Below are positions 7,000-7,776 of a stretch of DNA of 7,776 nucleotides, one piece after another. The notes beneath the pieces are model-generated. The model searched no databases, had not been told where the DNA came from, and was given only the letters and a program-made list of their open reading frames with translations. Position numbers and translations under genes: made by a program. Source of the DNA: Candidatus Caccocola faecipullorum (GTDB lineage Bacteria; Synergistota; Synergistia; Synergistales; Synergistaceae); NCBI GenBank assembly GCA_018716365.1, contig DVKA01000105.1, positions 1 to 7,776 on the forward strand, read 5' to 3'. How positions within the stretch are numbered: position 1 is the stretch's first letter; every line of letters starts with the position of its first letter.

Positions 7000-7404
7000 A
7001 TGGAAACTAAAATAATAGACCATATAGGCATAGCGGTAAACAGCATCGACGAAGCTATGAAATTCTGGGAAGGCGCCCTCGGCGTTAAGTGCCACGGCGT
7101 CGAAGAAGTCGCCGAGCAGAAGGTCAAGACGGCCTTCCTGCCCATCGACGACTCCGAGATAGAGCTTCTCGAAGGCACGAGCGAGGACAGCCCCGTCAGC
7201 AAATTCATCGCGAAGAACGGACAGGGCATCCAGCACATAGCGATCAGAGTCGCCGACATCGAAGCCGCGCTCGCCGAACTCAAAGAGAAGGGCGTCCGCC
7301 TCATCGATGAGAAGCCCCGCATAGGCGCGGGCGGCGCGAAAATCGCCTTCCTCCACCCGAAGGCGACCGGCGGCGTGCTCCTCGAGCTCTGCCAGCGCGA
7401 CTAA
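7000..7404 (+). CDS. mce: methylmalonyl-CoA epimerase
   Basis: Interconverts (R)- and (S)-methylmalonyl-CoA, linking the R-specific mutase to the S-specific decarboxylase or transcarboxylase. This is a glyoxalase/VOC-fold metalloenzyme of 134 residues, the normal length. The four expected metal ligands are His8 (DHIGIAV), Glu55 (IELLEG; Gln or Glu in the family), His79 (IQHIAIRV) and Glu129 (VLLELCQ). The [18 protein letters not shown] stretch (109-126) is typical. ATG starts one base after the previous stop, with the ribosome site inside the end of the B12-subunit gene, so translation is probably coupled. Downstream is a 148-nt gap with hairpins before mmdA. Confidence 0.95.
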   Translation: METKIIDHIGIAVNSIDEAMKFWEGALGVKCHGVEEVAEQKVKTAFLPIDDSEIELLEGTSEDSPVSKFIAKNGQGIQHIAIRVADIEAALAELKEKGVRLIDEKPRIGAGGAKIAFLHPKATGGVLLELCQRD

Positions 7405-7419
7405 TCAAGCGGAAAGGTC

Positions 7420-7437
7420 CGGCGCCGCAGGGCGCTG
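7420..7437 (+). other. 7-bp GC hairpin after the epimerase gene
   Basis: CGGCGCC (7420-7426) pairs with GGCGCTG (7431-7437), including one G-U pair, around a GCAG loop. It begins 15 bases after the epimerase stop. No T-run follows (GAAGCCTGAAAAAC), so it is not an intrinsic terminator; it may protect a 3' end or be part of a larger leader structure with the element at 7464-7524. Confidence 0.45.
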
Positions 7438-7463
7438 AAGCCTGAAAAACAACGTAACTGTAT

Positions 7464-7524
7464 GCGGAGGGCCGCCAGGCGGTCACGGAGACGGGAACGC
7501 CTCGGAAGGACGGCGGCCCTCCGC
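7464..7524 (+). promoter_or_regulatory. large structured RNA element between mce and mmdA
   Basis: A perfect 13-bp stem (7464-7476 with 7512-7524) leads without a break on its 5' side into an inner hairpin (7477-7487 with 7492-7502), where nine of eleven positions pair, the other two are G/A mismatches, and the tip is a GAGA tetraloop (7488-7491). A nine-base bulge CGGAAGGAC (7503-7511) remains on the 3' side. No T-run follows, so it is not a standard terminator. It ends 12 bases before the mmdA ribosome site GAGGAGGT (7537-7544). Pairing is read by eye; the role (processing site, attenuator, sensor or dispersed repeat) is unknown. Confidence 0.6.
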
Positions 7525-7552
7525 TTAACAGATAATGAGGAGGTAAGAGGTA

Positions 7553-7776
7553 ATGGCGGAAAAAACGATTGACGAACTGTGCGCCACTCTCATCGCAAAA
7601 CGTGAGAAAGCCGCTGTCGGCGGCGGCGAAAAGGCCATCGCCAAACAGCACGACAAAGGCAAGATGACCGCGCGCGAGCGCATCAACGCAGTTCTTGACC
7701 CCGGCAGCTTCGTGGAAATAGACGAATTCGTCGAACACCGCTGCACCAACTTCGGACTTGACAAGACGACGTTCCT
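7553..7776 (+). CDS. mmdA: methylmalonyl-CoA decarboxylase alpha subunit (carboxyltransferase), 5' part only
   Basis: Transfers the carboxyl group of (S)-methylmalonyl-CoA to biotin, releasing propionyl-CoA; in the Na+-pumping complex the carboxybiotin is then decarboxylated by a membrane subunit with Na+ export. Seventy-four codons are visible before the right edge. They show the normal N-terminus of the acyl-CoA carboxyltransferase family: an amphipathic helix, a [14 protein letters not shown] stretch (31-44), [16 protein letters not shown] (48-63) and CTNFG (64-68). The family also includes propionyl-CoA carboxylase beta subunits; placement after mutase and epimerase and the close match to MmdA favour the decarboxylase. 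ATG at 7553 has GAGGAGGT eight bases upstream. The gamma (biotin), delta and beta (membrane) subunits would be expected beyond the edge. Confidence 0.88.
   Translation, partial: MAEKTIDELCATLIAKREKAAVGGGEKAIAKQHDKGKMTARERINAVLDPGSFVEIDEFVEHRCTNFGLDKTTF

Noticed and set aside
4827..7322. An 831-codon open frame on the minus strand, antisense to the mutase and epimerase genes.
   Set aside because: It overlaps three certain genes, its translation is low-complexity and rich in Arg, Asp and Val with no domain, and it arises from GC-biased codon use on the other strand.
7405..7552. The mce-mmdA gap as an intrinsic terminator plus new promoter.
   Set aside because: Neither hairpin is followed by a T-run, and GATAAT at 7531-7536 lacks a -35 box and would start transcription past the mmdA ribosome site.
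7405..7552. RNase P RNA or glycine-riboswitch resemblance (GGAAAGGTCC-like words).
   Set aside because: The gap is too short and lacks the other conserved regions of either RNA.

Overview
The window looks like chromosomal DNA from a GC-rich, strictly anaerobic, fermentative bacterium. Signs of this are a clostridial-type 2[4Fe-4S] ferredoxin, an oxygen/NO-detoxifying flavodiiron protein, a Na+/H+ antiporter, and a split B12-dependent methylmalonyl-CoA mutase directly followed by an epimerase and a methylmalonyl-CoA decarboxylase (carboxyltransferase) subunit. Strong Shine-Dalgarno sites (AAGGAGG type), some TTG starts and the gene set fit an amino-acid or succinate fermenter. A member of the Synergistota (Cloacibacillus/Synergistes-like) is my best guess, but it rests on gene content alone and is of low confidence.

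Layout. Bases 1-164 (minus) hold the 5' part of a ferredoxin gene that runs off the left edge. Bases 165-497 are a divergent control region with a good sigma70-type promoter for the ferredoxin, another for nhaC, and a roughly 135-nt nhaC leader that can fold. Bases 498-2039 (plus) are nhaC. Bases 2093-2557 (plus) are a small membrane protein with a TTG start and its own possible extended -10 promoter. A strong intrinsic terminator (2568-2604) sits between convergent genes and serves the minus-strand pair: a flavodiiron protein gene (4593 to 3382) and, 3 nt later, a secreted DUF3298/RsiV-like protein (3378 to 2620). Bases 4594-4871 are a second divergent control region, with a palindrome over the -10 of the flavodiiron gene and a promoter for the mutase operon. 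From 4872 to the right edge runs the operon mutase catalytic subunit, B12-binding subunit, epimerase, then a 148-nt gap with a strongly structured element, then the start of mmdA.

How the genes work together. Mutase, epimerase and MmdA form the standard succinyl-CoA to (R)- then (S)-methylmalonyl-CoA to propionyl-CoA route. In bacteria with a membrane-bound decarboxylase, MmdA works with biotin-carrier and membrane subunits (expected beyond the right edge) to export Na+. NhaC could exchange part of that Na+ gradient for protons, so the window may hold two parts of one sodium circuit; this is inference from proximity. The ferredoxin and flavodiiron protein handle low-potential electrons and oxidative or nitrosative stress.

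I found no mobile element, CRISPR array, tRNA or rRNA, and no convincing new multi-gene system. The least explained signal is the hairpin element at 7464-7524 between the epimerase gene and mmdA.
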